This document shows, in pieces, positions 17,262 through 25,010 of a DNA stretch of 64,000 bases (position 1 is its first letter; each line of letters begins with the position of its first letter). This DNA is from a bacterium (lineage in GTDB: Bacteria; Elusimicrobiota; Elusimicrobia; Elusimicrobiales; UBA9959), in assembly GCA_021811185.1 (NCBI GenBank), contig JAJZPL010000002.1, positions 95,917 to 159,916 of the forward strand, read 5' to 3'. The translations under genes were made by a program, and so were the position numbers. Under the pieces are notes generated by a model. It was given only the letters and a program-made list of their open reading frames with translations. It did no database searches and was not told where the DNA came from.

Positions 17262-17279
17262 GACCCCAAGGAGCGCAAC

Positions 17280-18143
17280 GTGAAACAGACACAAGAGATG
17301 AGGGAACAGGTTTTAAAATTACGCAGGGCCAAGGCCTACAGGAAAGCCTATACCGACCCGGATTTCCTCAGCAGCGATGAAATGCGCCCCGTGCGCCTGC
17401 AGCTGGAACTGCAGAAACCCGAAATGGCGCTGGCGGCCCACGACGTGAAGGCCACCGTGGTGGTTTTCGGCAGCGCCCGCATCTGGGATAAAGGCCAGTC
17501 CGAGGACAGGTCCGCTGAAATAAGCAAGCTCCTGAAAAAGGACCCCAAAAACCCGCTGCTGGTCAACAAGCTGGCCTCGGCCAGGCGGCTGGAGGCCTCC
17601 GCCAAGTTTTACGAAGTGGCCCGCGATTTCGGCCGGCTGGTTTCCCTGGCCGACGTGCTGCCGGACCGCAAACTGGTGGTGGTCACCGGCGGCGGCCCCG
17701 GCATCATGGAAGCCGCCAACCGCGGCGCCTACGAGGCAGGCGCGAAGACCATCGGCCTGAACATCACGCTCGACATGGAGCAGGGTCCCAACCCTTACGT
17801 CTCCCCCGAGTTCTGCTTCCGCTTCCATTATTTCGCCATCCGCAAGATGCACTTCGTCATGCGGGCGCGCGCGCTGGTGGCGTTCCCCGGCGGCTTCGGC
17901 ACCATGGACGAACTGTTCGAGGTGCTGACGCTGGTGCAGACCGGCAAGAAGCGCCGCCTGCCCATCATCCTGGTCGGCAGGAAATACTGGGACGACGTGG
18001 TCAACTTCGCGAACATGGCCAAGTGGGGCTATATCGCCAAGGAGGACCTGAAGCTGTTCCGCTACGCGGAGACCGGCGCGGAGATCCTGGAGCATATCAC
18101 CGAGTTCTACCGCAAAAACCCCCAGGCCAACGGTAAAAAATGA
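17280..18143 (+). CDS. LOG-family (TIGR00730-like) nucleotide phosphoribohydrolase-like protein
   Basis: A 287-aa Rossmann-fold protein with VVTGGGPGIMEAANRGAYEAG and the LOG signature PGGFGTMDELFEVLTLVQTGK (PGGxGTxxE). LOG proteins release adenine-type bases from nucleoside 5'-monophosphates, and plant and some bacterial members activate prenylated cytokinin nucleotides. The N-terminal 90 residues are extra compared with the short 190-aa LOGs, as in type II forms. It starts with GTG behind AAGGAG (17268-17273), 18 bases after dxs, and its stop overlaps the radical SAM gene. A prenyl-adenine role is suggested by the isoprenoid neighbours but unproven. Confidence 0.85.
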   Translation: MKQTQEMREQVLKLRRAKAYRKAYTDPDFLSSDEMRPVRLQLELQKPEMALAAHDVKATVVVFGSARIWDKGQSEDRSAEISKLLKKDPKNPLLVNKLASARRLEASAKFYEVARDFGRLVSLADVLPDRKLVVVTGGGPGIMEAANRGAYEAGAKTIGLNITLDMEQGPNPYVSPEFCFRFHYFAIRKMHFVMRARALVAFPGGFGTMDELFEVLTLVQTGKKRRLPIILVGRKYWDDVVNFANMAKWGYIAKEDLKLFRYAETGAEILEHITEFYRKNPQANGKK

Positions 18144-19366
18144 AGTCCTTACGGGGAGGCACGGCTGCGGCGCTGGCGGTACTTACCGCCGGCGCCGCGC
18201 TGGGCGCCTCGGCGCTGATCGCGCTTCTCCCTCCGCCTTCCACCTTTTCGCTGCTCTTCCCGCCGCAAAGTCCACATATCAGGGCCGGCCGTTTCGCCGT
18301 GCCGGTCTGCAACGGCGTGCAGTGCCGCCTCTGTCCCTACGAATGTTTCCTGCCCGAGGGCGCGCGCGGGCGCTGCAAGGTGCGCGTCAATTACGGCGGG
18401 CGCATAAAGACGCTGGTCTACGGCCAGCCCGCGGCGGTCAACCTGGACCCGATAGAAAAAAAGCCCGTCTACCATATGTACCCTGGCAGCCTTATTTACT
18501 CCATCGCGGCGCCGGGGTGCAACCTGTCCTGCAAGGCCTGCCAGAACTGGGAGATCTCCCAGATCTACCCCGAGCAGGCCCGGGGCTCCGTGTCCATCCC
18601 TTCCGCGCTGGAGATCCTGCCGGGGCCCGGCGGCAAGCCCTACGCCCGGCTGCGGGCGGCCCGGGTTTCGGAGCTGCCGCCAGCCGACGTGGTGAAGTAC
18701 GCGCTCGCTACCCGGTCCAGGGCCGTCGCCTACACCTATTCCGAGCCGGTGATCTTCTACGAGTACATGTACGACACGGCCGCGCTGGCGCGGAGCAAGG
18801 GGCTTAAGAACGTGATGGTCAGTTCCGGCTATATCAACAAGGAGCCGCTGGACGAGCTGCTGCCGCTGATGGATGTGGTCAAGATAGACCTGAAGGGTTT
18901 TAATGAGAAATTCTACCGCGATTACACCGGGGCCAGGCTGGAACCTGTTAAGCGCACGCTGCTGGAGCTTAAGAAGAAAGGGATGCTCTTCGAGGTGGTG
19001 AACCTGGTGGTGCCCGGGCTTAACGATTCGCCCAAGGACATAGCGGAGCTTTCCTCGTGGGTGAAGGATAACCTTGGGGCGGACACGCCGCTGTTCTTTT
19101 CGCGCTTTACGCCCAATTACCTGCTGTCCGAGCTGCCGCCAACACCCGTGGAAACGCTTACGCTGGCGCGCGCGGAGGCCGTCAGGAAAGGTCTCAAGTA
19201 CGTGTACGTGGGGAACGTGCCCGGCCACGAGGGGGAGAATACTTACTGCCCCAAGTGCGGCCGGGTGCTGATACGCAGGTACGGCTACGCGGTGCTGGAA
19301 GACAGGCTGACGCCTTCGGGCGGCCGCTGTCCCTGGGACGGCACGAAAGTTCCGGGTATCTGGTAG
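18140..19366 (+). CDS. amrS: AmmeMemoRadiSam-system radical SAM enzyme, membrane anchored
   Basis: A 408-aa radical SAM protein. The N-terminal CRLCPYECFLPEGARGRC and the cluster motif CNLSCKACQNWE (Cys127-x3-Cys131-x2-Cys134) match the AmrS family, related to pyruvate-formate-lyase activases. A C-terminal CPKCG...RCPWDG zinc-ribbon-like segment is also present. Unusually, residues 8-31 form a hydrophobic segment after a K/R-bearing start, predicting an N-in anchor with the Fe-S domain outside the cytoplasm. The ATG overlaps the LOG stop by four bases, and the MEMO-AMMECR1 gene follows after 17 bases. The reaction of the system is not established. Confidence 0.88.
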   Translation: MKSLRGGTAAALAVLTAGAALGASALIALLPPPSTFSLLFPPQSPHIRAGRFAVPVCNGVQCRLCPYECFLPEGARGRCKVRVNYGGRIKTLVYGQPAAVNLDPIEKKPVYHMYPGSLIYSIAAPGCNLSCKACQNWEISQIYPEQARGSVSIPSALEILPGPGGKPYARLRAARVSELPPADVVKYALATRSRAVAYTYSEPVIFYEYMYDTAALARSKGLKNVMVSSGYINKEPLDELLPLMDVVKIDLKGFNEKFYRDYTGARLEPVKRTLLELKKKGMLFEVVNLVVPGLNDSPKDIAELSSWVKDNLGADTPLFFSRFTPNYLLSELPPTPVETLTLARAEAVRKGLKYVYVGNVPGHEGENTYCPKCGRVLIRRYGYAVLEDRLTPSGGRCPWDGTKVPGIW

Positions 19367-19383
19367 GGATCGGGAGGGGGATC

Positions 19384-20847
19384 ATGAAAAGAATACTTAT
19401 GGCGCTGGTTCTGGCGGCCCAGGCCGCCGCCGCGGGCGCGCGCGAACCGGCCGTGGCGGGGCAGTTCTATCCCGCGGACAAGGCCGCGCTGGCGGCTTTC
19501 GTGGACGCCGCGCTCGCGGCAAAAAGCACCGCGAAACTCCCTGGCGCGGTGGTGGCCGTGCTGGCGCCCCACGCCGGCTACGAGTTCTCCGGCAGGATGG
19601 CGGGGCTGGCCTACGCGGAGATCGCGGACAGTTACGACACCGTGGTCATTCTAGGCACCGCGCATACCGAGGCGGTGAAAGGCGCGGCGCTGCTGGCCGC
19701 GGATTCTTACGAAACGCCGCTGGGGAAAGTTCCGACCGACAGGAAGCTCGCCGCGGCGCTGCTTAAGGCCAGCCCGCTCTTCGAGGACAGGCCCTCGGCG
19801 CACGCCCGTGAGCACTCCGTAGAGGTGCAGCTGCCTTTCCTTCAGCGCAGGCTTAAGAAGCCTTTTAAGCTGCTCGCGGCCGTGCTGAATACCGGCGACT
19901 TGGCAGACCTGAAGAAGATCGGCGCCGCGCTGGCTTCGGCTCTTAAGGGAAAGAAAGCCCTGCTGGTTATCTCCACCGACTTCTCCCATTACCCGCCGCA
20001 CAGCACGGCTGCCGCCGCCGACGGGGCCATGCTGCTGGCCGTCGAGACCCTGGACCCGGCGCTGCTCTGGTCCGCTTCGAAGATGATCCTGCAGAAGCAG
20101 GAGCCCGGGCTGGAGACCTGCGCCTGCGGCGAGGCCGCGCTGGAAGCCGGCATGGAGGCCGCGCGCCTGCTGGGCGCGGGGTCGTTCGTGCCGTTAAAAC
20201 TTTCCGACTCTTACGCGGAGAACCCGGCGGCCTCGGAAGCCGGAAGGGTCGTGGGCTATCTTTCGGGGGTTTTCGTTAAAGGCGGGCGTCCCGAAGAACT
20301 TAAGCTTTCGGCGGTGCAGAAGACCGCGTTGCTCGCCGAGGCGCGCCGCACGCTGTCGGACGCGTTCGCGAAGAGACCGGCCGATCCCTCTTTGAGCGGC
20401 GACCCGAGGCTTAACCTGCCCGGCGCGGTCTTCGTGACGCTGACCGAGGGCGGGGAACTGCGCGGCTGCGTAGGCACCGTGGAGCCGGCCATGACCCTGC
20501 TGGACGCGGTGCGCTATGGGGCGTTTTCCGCGGCCTTCCGCGACGGGCGCTTCCCGCCGCTGAAGCCCGGCGAACTGGACAAAGTGCGGATAGAAGTTTC
20601 CGTGCTGTCCCCGCTCAAGCCGGTAAAGCCGGACGCTGTAAAGCCTGGCAAGATGGGTATTGTAGCCGTGAACGGAGAAAAGTCCGGGCTTTTCCTGCCT
20701 CAGGTCTGGGAGCAGCTGCCTGGGAAAGACGCGTTCCTGGGCGAACTGTGCTCCCAGAAGGCCGGCCTGCCGCGGGGCTGCTGGAAGGACGGTAAAACGA
20801 AACTCTATTCTTTTACCGTGGACGCTTTTTCCGAAGAGAAAAAATAG
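19384..20847 (+). CDS. AmmeMemoRadiSam protein B-A fusion (MEMO1 + AMMECR1)
   Basis: A 487-aa fusion. ATG 19384 behind GGGAGGGGG is chosen over the tracked upstream start; it gives a signal-peptide-like N-terminus (MKRILMALVLAAQAAAAGA). Residues 22-290 are MEMO-like, with putative metal ligands His63 (APHAGYEFSG), His94 (GTAHTE) and Cys248 (CACGE), matching His49, His81 and Cys244 of human MEMO1. Residues 300-485 are AMMECR1-like (LRGCVGTVEPAMTL, RDGRFPPLKPGEL). The usual three-gene system is therefore two genes here. The C-terminal 35 bases overlap the end of the convergent gene. Activity is unknown; joint action with the radical SAM enzyme is the accepted inference. Confidence 0.88.
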   Translation: MKRILMALVLAAQAAAAGAREPAVAGQFYPADKAALAAFVDAALAAKSTAKLPGAVVAVLAPHAGYEFSGRMAGLAYAEIADSYDTVVILGTAHTEAVKGAALLAADSYETPLGKVPTDRKLAAALLKASPLFEDRPSAHAREHSVEVQLPFLQRRLKKPFKLLAAVLNTGDLADLKKIGAALASALKGKKALLVISTDFSHYPPHSTAAAADGAMLLAVETLDPALLWSASKMILQKQEPGLETCACGEAALEAGMEAARLLGAGSFVPLKLSDSYAENPAASEAGRVVGYLSGVFVKGGRPEELKLSAVQKTALLAEARRTLSDAFAKRPADPSLSGDPRLNLPGAVFVTLTEGGELRGCVGTVEPAMTLLDAVRYGAFSAAFRDGRFPPLKPGELDKVRIEVSVLSPLKPVKPDAVKPGKMGIVAVNGEKSGLFLPQVWEQLPGKDAFLGELCSQKAGLPRGCWKDGKTKLYSFTVDAFSEEKK

Positions 20848-22903
20848 GCCCGCCGGCCGCCCGGCGCCGGCGCAGGGCGACCAGCAGCCCGCCCGCCAGC
20901 GCCGCTCCCGCGGCCGCGCCGGCCAGGTGCAGCGCCCCGCTTATGCCCCAGAGCGGGGCGGAGAAAGCGGCCGTTACCAGCCCGCCCGCGGCCCCGCCGA
21001 CCAGGTCTAGCGCGTAGATCCCGGCAGGGCCGCTCCCGGCGGCCTTTGAAAAGAAAAAACCTGTAAGCGTTCCCGCCGCCGCTATGAAAGCCCATACCCA
21101 GGCGCCGCCCGCTATCATGGCCGGCGCTCCGGCGCAGCCGAAGGCCAGCGCGGCGGCCGCCAGTTCCGCCGCAAGTATGCCCCCGCCGCTTTTCCCGCCC
21201 GCCCAGGCCCCCGCCGCGCCGCCCGCCATGAAGACCGCGAACAGCAGGCCCAGTTCCGGATTAAGCCTGCCCGTGCCCGCCTGGAAGGCCAGCAGCAGCG
21301 AAGTCTCGAAGGCCAGCGCCCAGAACCCCATGAAGAAAGCTTCGCCCGAGCGGTCCTCCGGCGTGAAGCCCAGGAGCCCGGCGACGCGGAAGCCCCCGAG
21401 GACGGCCGCCAGGCCCAGGGCGGCCAGGCCGAGCAGGGCCGGCGGCGAAGCCACCATAGAGAGCCAGGCCCGCCAGAAGCGGAAGTAGGCCAGCGGGTTC
21501 AGGTCGGTGTTGAGCGGCGGGTGTTTAACGCGCGCTATTTCCATTTCCGCCCAGGCTCGCCGGTAAGGGTCCAGCATGAACGGGAACGCCGGCGTTGTTA
21601 CCGTCCGGTTCTTTATCCCGCGTTCGGAATATCTGCGCGCCAGCAGGGGGAGCTCCAGTTTTATCGGCTTCAGCGAGGCCAGCACGGTAAGCCGGCGGCC
21701 CGGCACCAGTTCGATATAGGGGAACACGGCCTTGGCGGAGGCCAGCACGCAGGCCGCGGCGTAGGCGGTCTCCCGCGGCAAGTAGTTCTCCGCGAACGGC
21801 AGCTGGAAGGCCAGGATGCCGCCCGGCGCCAGCATGCCGGCGGCCAGGCGGAAATATTCCAGCGTGAAGGACCTGTTCAGGGCGGCGTTGTCCGGCGAGG
21901 CGTCGGTCTGGAAAATTACGTCGTAAAAGCCGGAACGGCCTTTCAGTTCTCTCGGGTCCAGCGGCAGCAGCGCGCAGGTGCCGTTCCGCGCGCCTGCCCA
22001 GGCGGCGAGCGCGCGCGCCTTGAACCGGTCCGGCTCGGCGATCTCCACCGACGAGGGCCGGTGCTTCAGGACTTCCGGCAGGATAAAGAAAGCCCCGCCG
22101 CCGGTAAGGAGCACGCGGCCGGGGCCGGGCGAGGCCAGCAGCGGGATATGGGCCAGTTCCTCCGGCCCGGTGTCCCCCGCGGAATTCAGCAGCCGCCCGT
22201 CCTCGTAGACGGCGCGCTCCGCTCCGCCGGTGAAAGCGAGCCTGGAGCCCCCGGTAAGCGCTACCCGGGCGGGCCGCGGGGCCGGCGGTTTAAGGGTATA
22301 GCAGAGGGGCGCGGCGGCAACGGCCAGGGCGCAGGCGGCCAGGAGGGCCGCGGCGGCGTACAGCCGTTTTTTCACGGAGCCCGCCTGCGCCGCGTAAAAA
22401 GCTCCTAGCCCCAGCCCGGGCAAAGCCAGCGCGAGCACGGGCTCCAGGGAGGGGAAATAGCGGAAATAGAGAACCGTGAACATCCCGGCCGCGGCGGCGC
22501 CGGCGGCTTCGGCGGCGTAAAAGAAAGCGGGCCTGCCGGCAAGCCCTGCGCCCGCGGCATAGCCGTTGGCTAAGCCGCAGGGCAGGGCCAGCAGCAGCGA
22601 ACCGGCCGCCATGGAGAACAAGCCCGGCTGGGAAAGGCCGCCGGGCAGGGCGGGCGCGAGCCGCGCCAGCAGCAGGTTGGCCGGCGCCAACGCGGCCAGC
22701 AGCAGCGCCGCCGCCGGGAAATTCAGCCGTGCCCCGGCCGTTTTGGCTGCGGCCAGCCTGGCCCCCGCGGCGGTCCACAGCAGCCAGGCCGCCAGCGCCG
22801 CGGCCAGCGAGAGTTCGTGGGCGGAGAACAGCTGCGAGATCTCGCGCACCAGCAGTACCTGCGCCAGCAGCGAATAAAAACCGAACAGCAGGAATATCCC
22901 CAT
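20813..22903 (-). CDS. Polytopic membrane protein with spermidine-synthase-like domain
   Basis: A 696-aa protein. An N-terminal block of about six TM segments (MGIFLLFGFYSLLAQVLLVREISQLF...) precedes a Rossmann domain at about residues 225-420, followed by further TM segments. The Rossmann domain has LLTGGGAFFILPEVLKH, VEIAEPD and FDVIFQTDASPDNAALN-like motifs. This matches the membrane 'spermidine synthase-like' family. The glycine loop is degenerate (GGGAFF) and the aminopropyltransfer site is only partly kept, so true polyamine synthesis is doubtful. ATG 22903 is preferred over the tracked 22936, which overlaps the promoter and the divergent gene. The 3' ends of this gene and MEMO-AMMECR1 overlap by 35 bp. 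Confidence 0.7.
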   Translation of the reverse strand: MGIFLLFGFYSLLAQVLLVREISQLFSAHELSLAAALAAWLLWTAAGARLAAAKTAGARLNFPAAALLLAALAPANLLLARLAPALPGGLSQPGLFSMAAGSLLLALPCGLANGYAAGAGLAGRPAFFYAAEAAGAAAAGMFTVLYFRYFPSLEPVLALALPGLGLGAFYAAQAGSVKKRLYAAAALLAACALAVAAAPLCYTLKPPAPRPARVALTGGSRLAFTGGAERAVYEDGRLLNSAGDTGPEELAHIPLLASPGPGRVLLTGGGAFFILPEVLKHRPSSVEIAEPDRFKARALAAWAGARNGTCALLPLDPRELKGRSGFYDVIFQTDASPDNAALNRSFTLEYFRLAAGMLAPGGILAFQLPFAENYLPRETAYAAACVLASAKAVFPYIELVPGRRLTVLASLKPIKLELPLLARRYSERGIKNRTVTTPAFPFMLDPYRRAWAEMEIARVKHPPLNTDLNPLAYFRFWRAWLSMVASPPALLGLAALGLAAVLGGFRVAGLLGFTPEDRSGEAFFMGFWALAFETSLLLAFQAGTGRLNPELGLLFAVFMAGGAAGAWAGGKSGGGILAAELAAAALAFGCAGAPAMIAGGAWVWAFIAAAGTLTGFFFSKAAGSGPAGIYALDLVGGAAGGLVTAAFSAPLWGISGALHLAGAAAGAALAGGLLVALRRRRAAGGPIFSLRKKRPR

Positions 22904-22912
22904 TGATTTTGA

Positions 22913-22922
22913 TATTATAATA
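22913..22922. promoter_or_regulatory. Shared palindromic -10 element for a divergent gene pair
   Basis: The 10-bp perfect palindrome TATTATAATA is almost all of the 22 bp between the divergent start codons (22903 minus, 22926 plus). It offers a TATTAT or TATAAT box to both strands, 4-10 bases before each ATG. Neither gene has a Shine-Dalgarno sequence. Confidence 0.6.
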
Positions 22923-22925
22923 CAA

Positions 22926-24062
22926 ATGAAAACCACCGGAAGCGTAAAGGAGGGGGCGGCGCCGGCGGCGTTATTTTCCGCGCTGATATTCGCGACCGTC
23001 CTTTTCTTCTCCCGCCTGGTCGTGGCCAGGGAGATCAGCGCCTTTTACGCGCTGGCCTGGGCGCTGTTCTCGGCGGGTATCGGCTTCGCCATCGCGTACA
23101 CGGGCCGCGTTTCTTTTTACCGCCGCATCTTCTTTTCGGTTTCCGCGCTGGCCTTCCTGGCGCATTTCAAGTTGAGCCTGCTGGGCCGGATAGCCCCTTC
23201 CTCCTGCTTCAAGGAAACTCCTTTCTGCCACATAGCCATGGCCCCGTATTTCCTGAACTATCTCTACCAGCAGTACCTGGCCGTGCTGAGCGGAGGGTGG
23301 AAGCTGTGGGGGCCGCTCACGCTGGGCGCGGCCTGGCTTTTTGTTACCCTGGCGCTGGGCCGGGGCTGGTGCGCCTGGGCCTGTTTTTACGGCGGCATCG
23401 ACGACGGGCTTAGCGCGCTGCCGCGCCGGCCGCTGCTCAGGCTCGGGCGCTGGGCGCTGAAGTTCCGGGACCTGCCGGCGGCGCTGCTGGTATTCCTGCT
23501 GCTGGCTTCCTTTGCCTATATGCTGCCGGTCTACTGCCTATGGCTCTGCCCGTTCAAACTGACCGGGGTTTTTATGGACGCCGACGCCGGCACACACCGG
23601 CTTCAGTACGCTTTAATGCTCGCGGCCCTGGCCGCGCTGGTGCTGGGGCCGCTGCTCACTAAAAAAAGGGTATTCTGTTCCTACCTCTGCCCTTTCGCGG
23701 CCTGGCAGGCTTTCTGGGGGCGGCTGAACCCCTTCCGGGTTTCGCTGGACGCCGCCAAATGTTCGGGCTGCCTTAAATGCGCCTCGGTCTGCCCTATGCT
23801 GGCCCTTAAGGCTTCCCCGGAGGGGAAGCCGGAGTTCCTGGCCTACTGCAATCTTTGCGGGGAATGCCTAAGCGCCTGCCCTTCGGGGGGACTGCGGTAC
23901 ACCGTGCTGGGCCGGAACCTTCCCGGGGCCGGGGGCTGGGCGGGGCGGCTGTTCACGGCTGGGTATTTCTACGTTTATTCAGGCTTAACGCTTGGGGCGG
24001 TTTTCGCGTCCCTTTGGGCCCCGGCCGCGCTGCGCGATATTTTCGGGCTGATCAAGTTTTAA
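22926..24062 (+). CDS. Membrane 4Fe-4S ferredoxin-type protein (NapH/NosR-like)
   Basis: A 378-aa protein with about six TM helices. A CxxxC pair lies after TM4 (GWCAWACFYGG) and another in FCSYLCPFAAW. Two [4Fe-4S] ferredoxin motifs near the C-terminus (CSGCLKCASVCP, CNLCGECLSACP) precede a final TM segment. This is the NapH/NosR/CcoG-type arrangement, which moves electrons between the quinone pool or membrane partners and periplasmic or cytoplasmic acceptors. The short zinc-ribbon and SafE-like genes follow in the same direction. The partner enzyme is not visible. The start is probably leaderless. Confidence 0.8.
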   Translation: MKTTGSVKEGAAPAALFSALIFATVLFFSRLVVAREISAFYALAWALFSAGIGFAIAYTGRVSFYRRIFFSVSALAFLAHFKLSLLGRIAPSSCFKETPFCHIAMAPYFLNYLYQQYLAVLSGGWKLWGPLTLGAAWLFVTLALGRGWCAWACFYGGIDDGLSALPRRPLLRLGRWALKFRDLPAALLVFLLLASFAYMLPVYCLWLCPFKLTGVFMDADAGTHRLQYALMLAALAALVLGPLLTKKRVFCSYLCPFAAWQAFWGRLNPFRVSLDAAKCSGCLKCASVCPMLALKASPEGKPEFLAYCNLCGECLSACPSGGLRYTVLGRNLPGAGGWAGRLFTAGYFYVYSGLTLGAVFASLWAPAALRDIFGLIKF

Positions 24063-24077
24063 ATTCAGGGAGGACCA

Positions 24078-24272
24078 ATGAAAGACGGAAAATGGCTGGA
24101 ACCGCGGTACACAAATAAGGACATCTTCGAAAAGGACTACTGCAAGCTGGACCTGAACGGCATGGACGTCAAATGCCCCGGCTGCAAGGATACGGTACCG
24201 CTCAACCGCAAGAACAACTTCGGGAAAGCCGCCGGCTGGTGCAAGCGCTGCAACCGGGCGGTGAACATTTAG
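24078..24272 (+). CDS. Small zinc-ribbon protein
   Basis: A 64-aa protein with two CxxC knuckles, CPGC and CKRC, about 22 residues apart, forming a zinc ribbon. There is no signal peptide or membrane segment. An additional Cys22 is present. It sits between the membrane Fe-S protein and the SafE-like permease, with a strong AGGGAGG ribosome site, so a metal- or redox-handling accessory role is plausible but not shown. I do not recognise a named family. Confidence 0.75.
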   Translation: MKDGKWLEPRYTNKDIFEKDYCKLDLNGMDVKCPGCKDTVPLNRKNNFGKAAGWCKRCNRAVNI

Positions 24273-24283
24273 CCGGTCGAACG

Positions 24284-24898
24284 ATGCCGGCTTTATTTTC
24301 CGAAGGCTTCCTGCTGGGGCTTTCCACGGGCTTTTACTGCCTGGCAGCCTGCCTGCCGCTGCTGGCCCCGTACCTGCTGGCTGAGGGAAAGACAGCCTGG
24401 AGGTTCAACTTCCGGATCTTCCTGGAGTTCATGGGGGGGCGTTTCGGGGCCTATATGCTTTTCGCCCTGCTGGCTTCGCTGGCGGGCAAGGCCGGGCAGG
24501 GGGCCCTTCCGCCAAGGCTTCTCCCCGCCGGCATGCTGTCCTGCGGCCTGGTGATGGTGCTGCTGGCCGCTTTCCGGATCACTTCAGGCCCGGCCGCCTG
24601 CCTGCTTAAGACCGACATTAACCCTTTTTTTCGAAGACTGCCCCTGGCTATGGGGTTCATTACCGGTATAAATATCTGCCCGCCCTTCGCCGCGGGTTTC
24701 CTGCGCCTGATGGAAATGGCCGATGTTCTTAAGGGCCTGGTATACTTCTGCGGTTTCTTCGGGGCTACCTCCCTCTTTATCTCCCCTGTCATGCTGGGCA
24801 CTCCCTGGATAGGCGCCCGGGCTAATGAAATAGGCCGGCTTACCCTGCTCATAGCCGGGCTGTGGTACACTTTCCTGGGCATTAGCGGGCTTATATAG
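24284..24898 (+). CDS. SafE/UreH-like integral membrane protein
   Basis: A 204-aa protein with six predicted TM segments, of the sulfite-exporter TauE/SafE or UreH/DsbD-like transmembrane group. Visible motifs are FLLGLSTGFYCLAACLPLLAPYL with a Cys pair (Cys20, Cys24), and GFITGINICPPF in the second half, the usual Cys-Pro repeat of the fold. ATG 24284 is chosen over the tracked 24173 because the earlier start would run through the zinc-ribbon gene. The paired cysteines fit a thiol/electron carrier in the membrane or a metal transporter. The neighbouring Fe-S protein favours a redox role. Confidence 0.7.
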   Translation: MPALFSEGFLLGLSTGFYCLAACLPLLAPYLLAEGKTAWRFNFRIFLEFMGGRFGAYMLFALLASLAGKAGQGALPPRLLPAGMLSCGLVMVLLAAFRITSGPAACLLKTDINPFFRRLPLAMGFITGINICPPFAAGFLRLMEMADVLKGLVYFCGFFGATSLFISPVMLGTPWIGARANEIGRLTLLIAGLWYTFLGISGLI

Positions 24899-24899
24899 G

Positions 24900-24935
24900 G
24901 GCCAAAGGGCCCAGGTGGGCATAGGTCCTTTGGCC
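24900..24935 (+). terminator. Stem-loop after the Fe-S cluster operon
   Basis: Nine-base perfect stem GGCCAAAGG / CCTTTGGCC around an 18-nt loop. There is no proper T tract after it, so it may be a weak or Rho-assisted terminator. Confidence 0.45.
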
Positions 24936-24965
24936 TTGCCGGTATTTGGCTTTAGGTCCTATAAT
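24936..24965 (+). promoter_or_regulatory. Promoter TTGCCG-18-TATAAT
   Basis: -35 TTGCCG (24936-24941) and -10 TATAAT (24960-24965) with an 18-bp spacer, upstream of the M14 gene. The leader carries GCGGAGG before the ATG. Confidence 0.6.
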
Positions 24966-25010
24966 TTATAAAGACTTGACTGTTATCAACCGCAGCGGAG
25001 GTTTTCAGCG

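Noticed and set aside
15219-17294. 691-aa minus-strand ORF
   Set aside because: Shadow of dxs, which has clear thiamine-diphosphate motifs.
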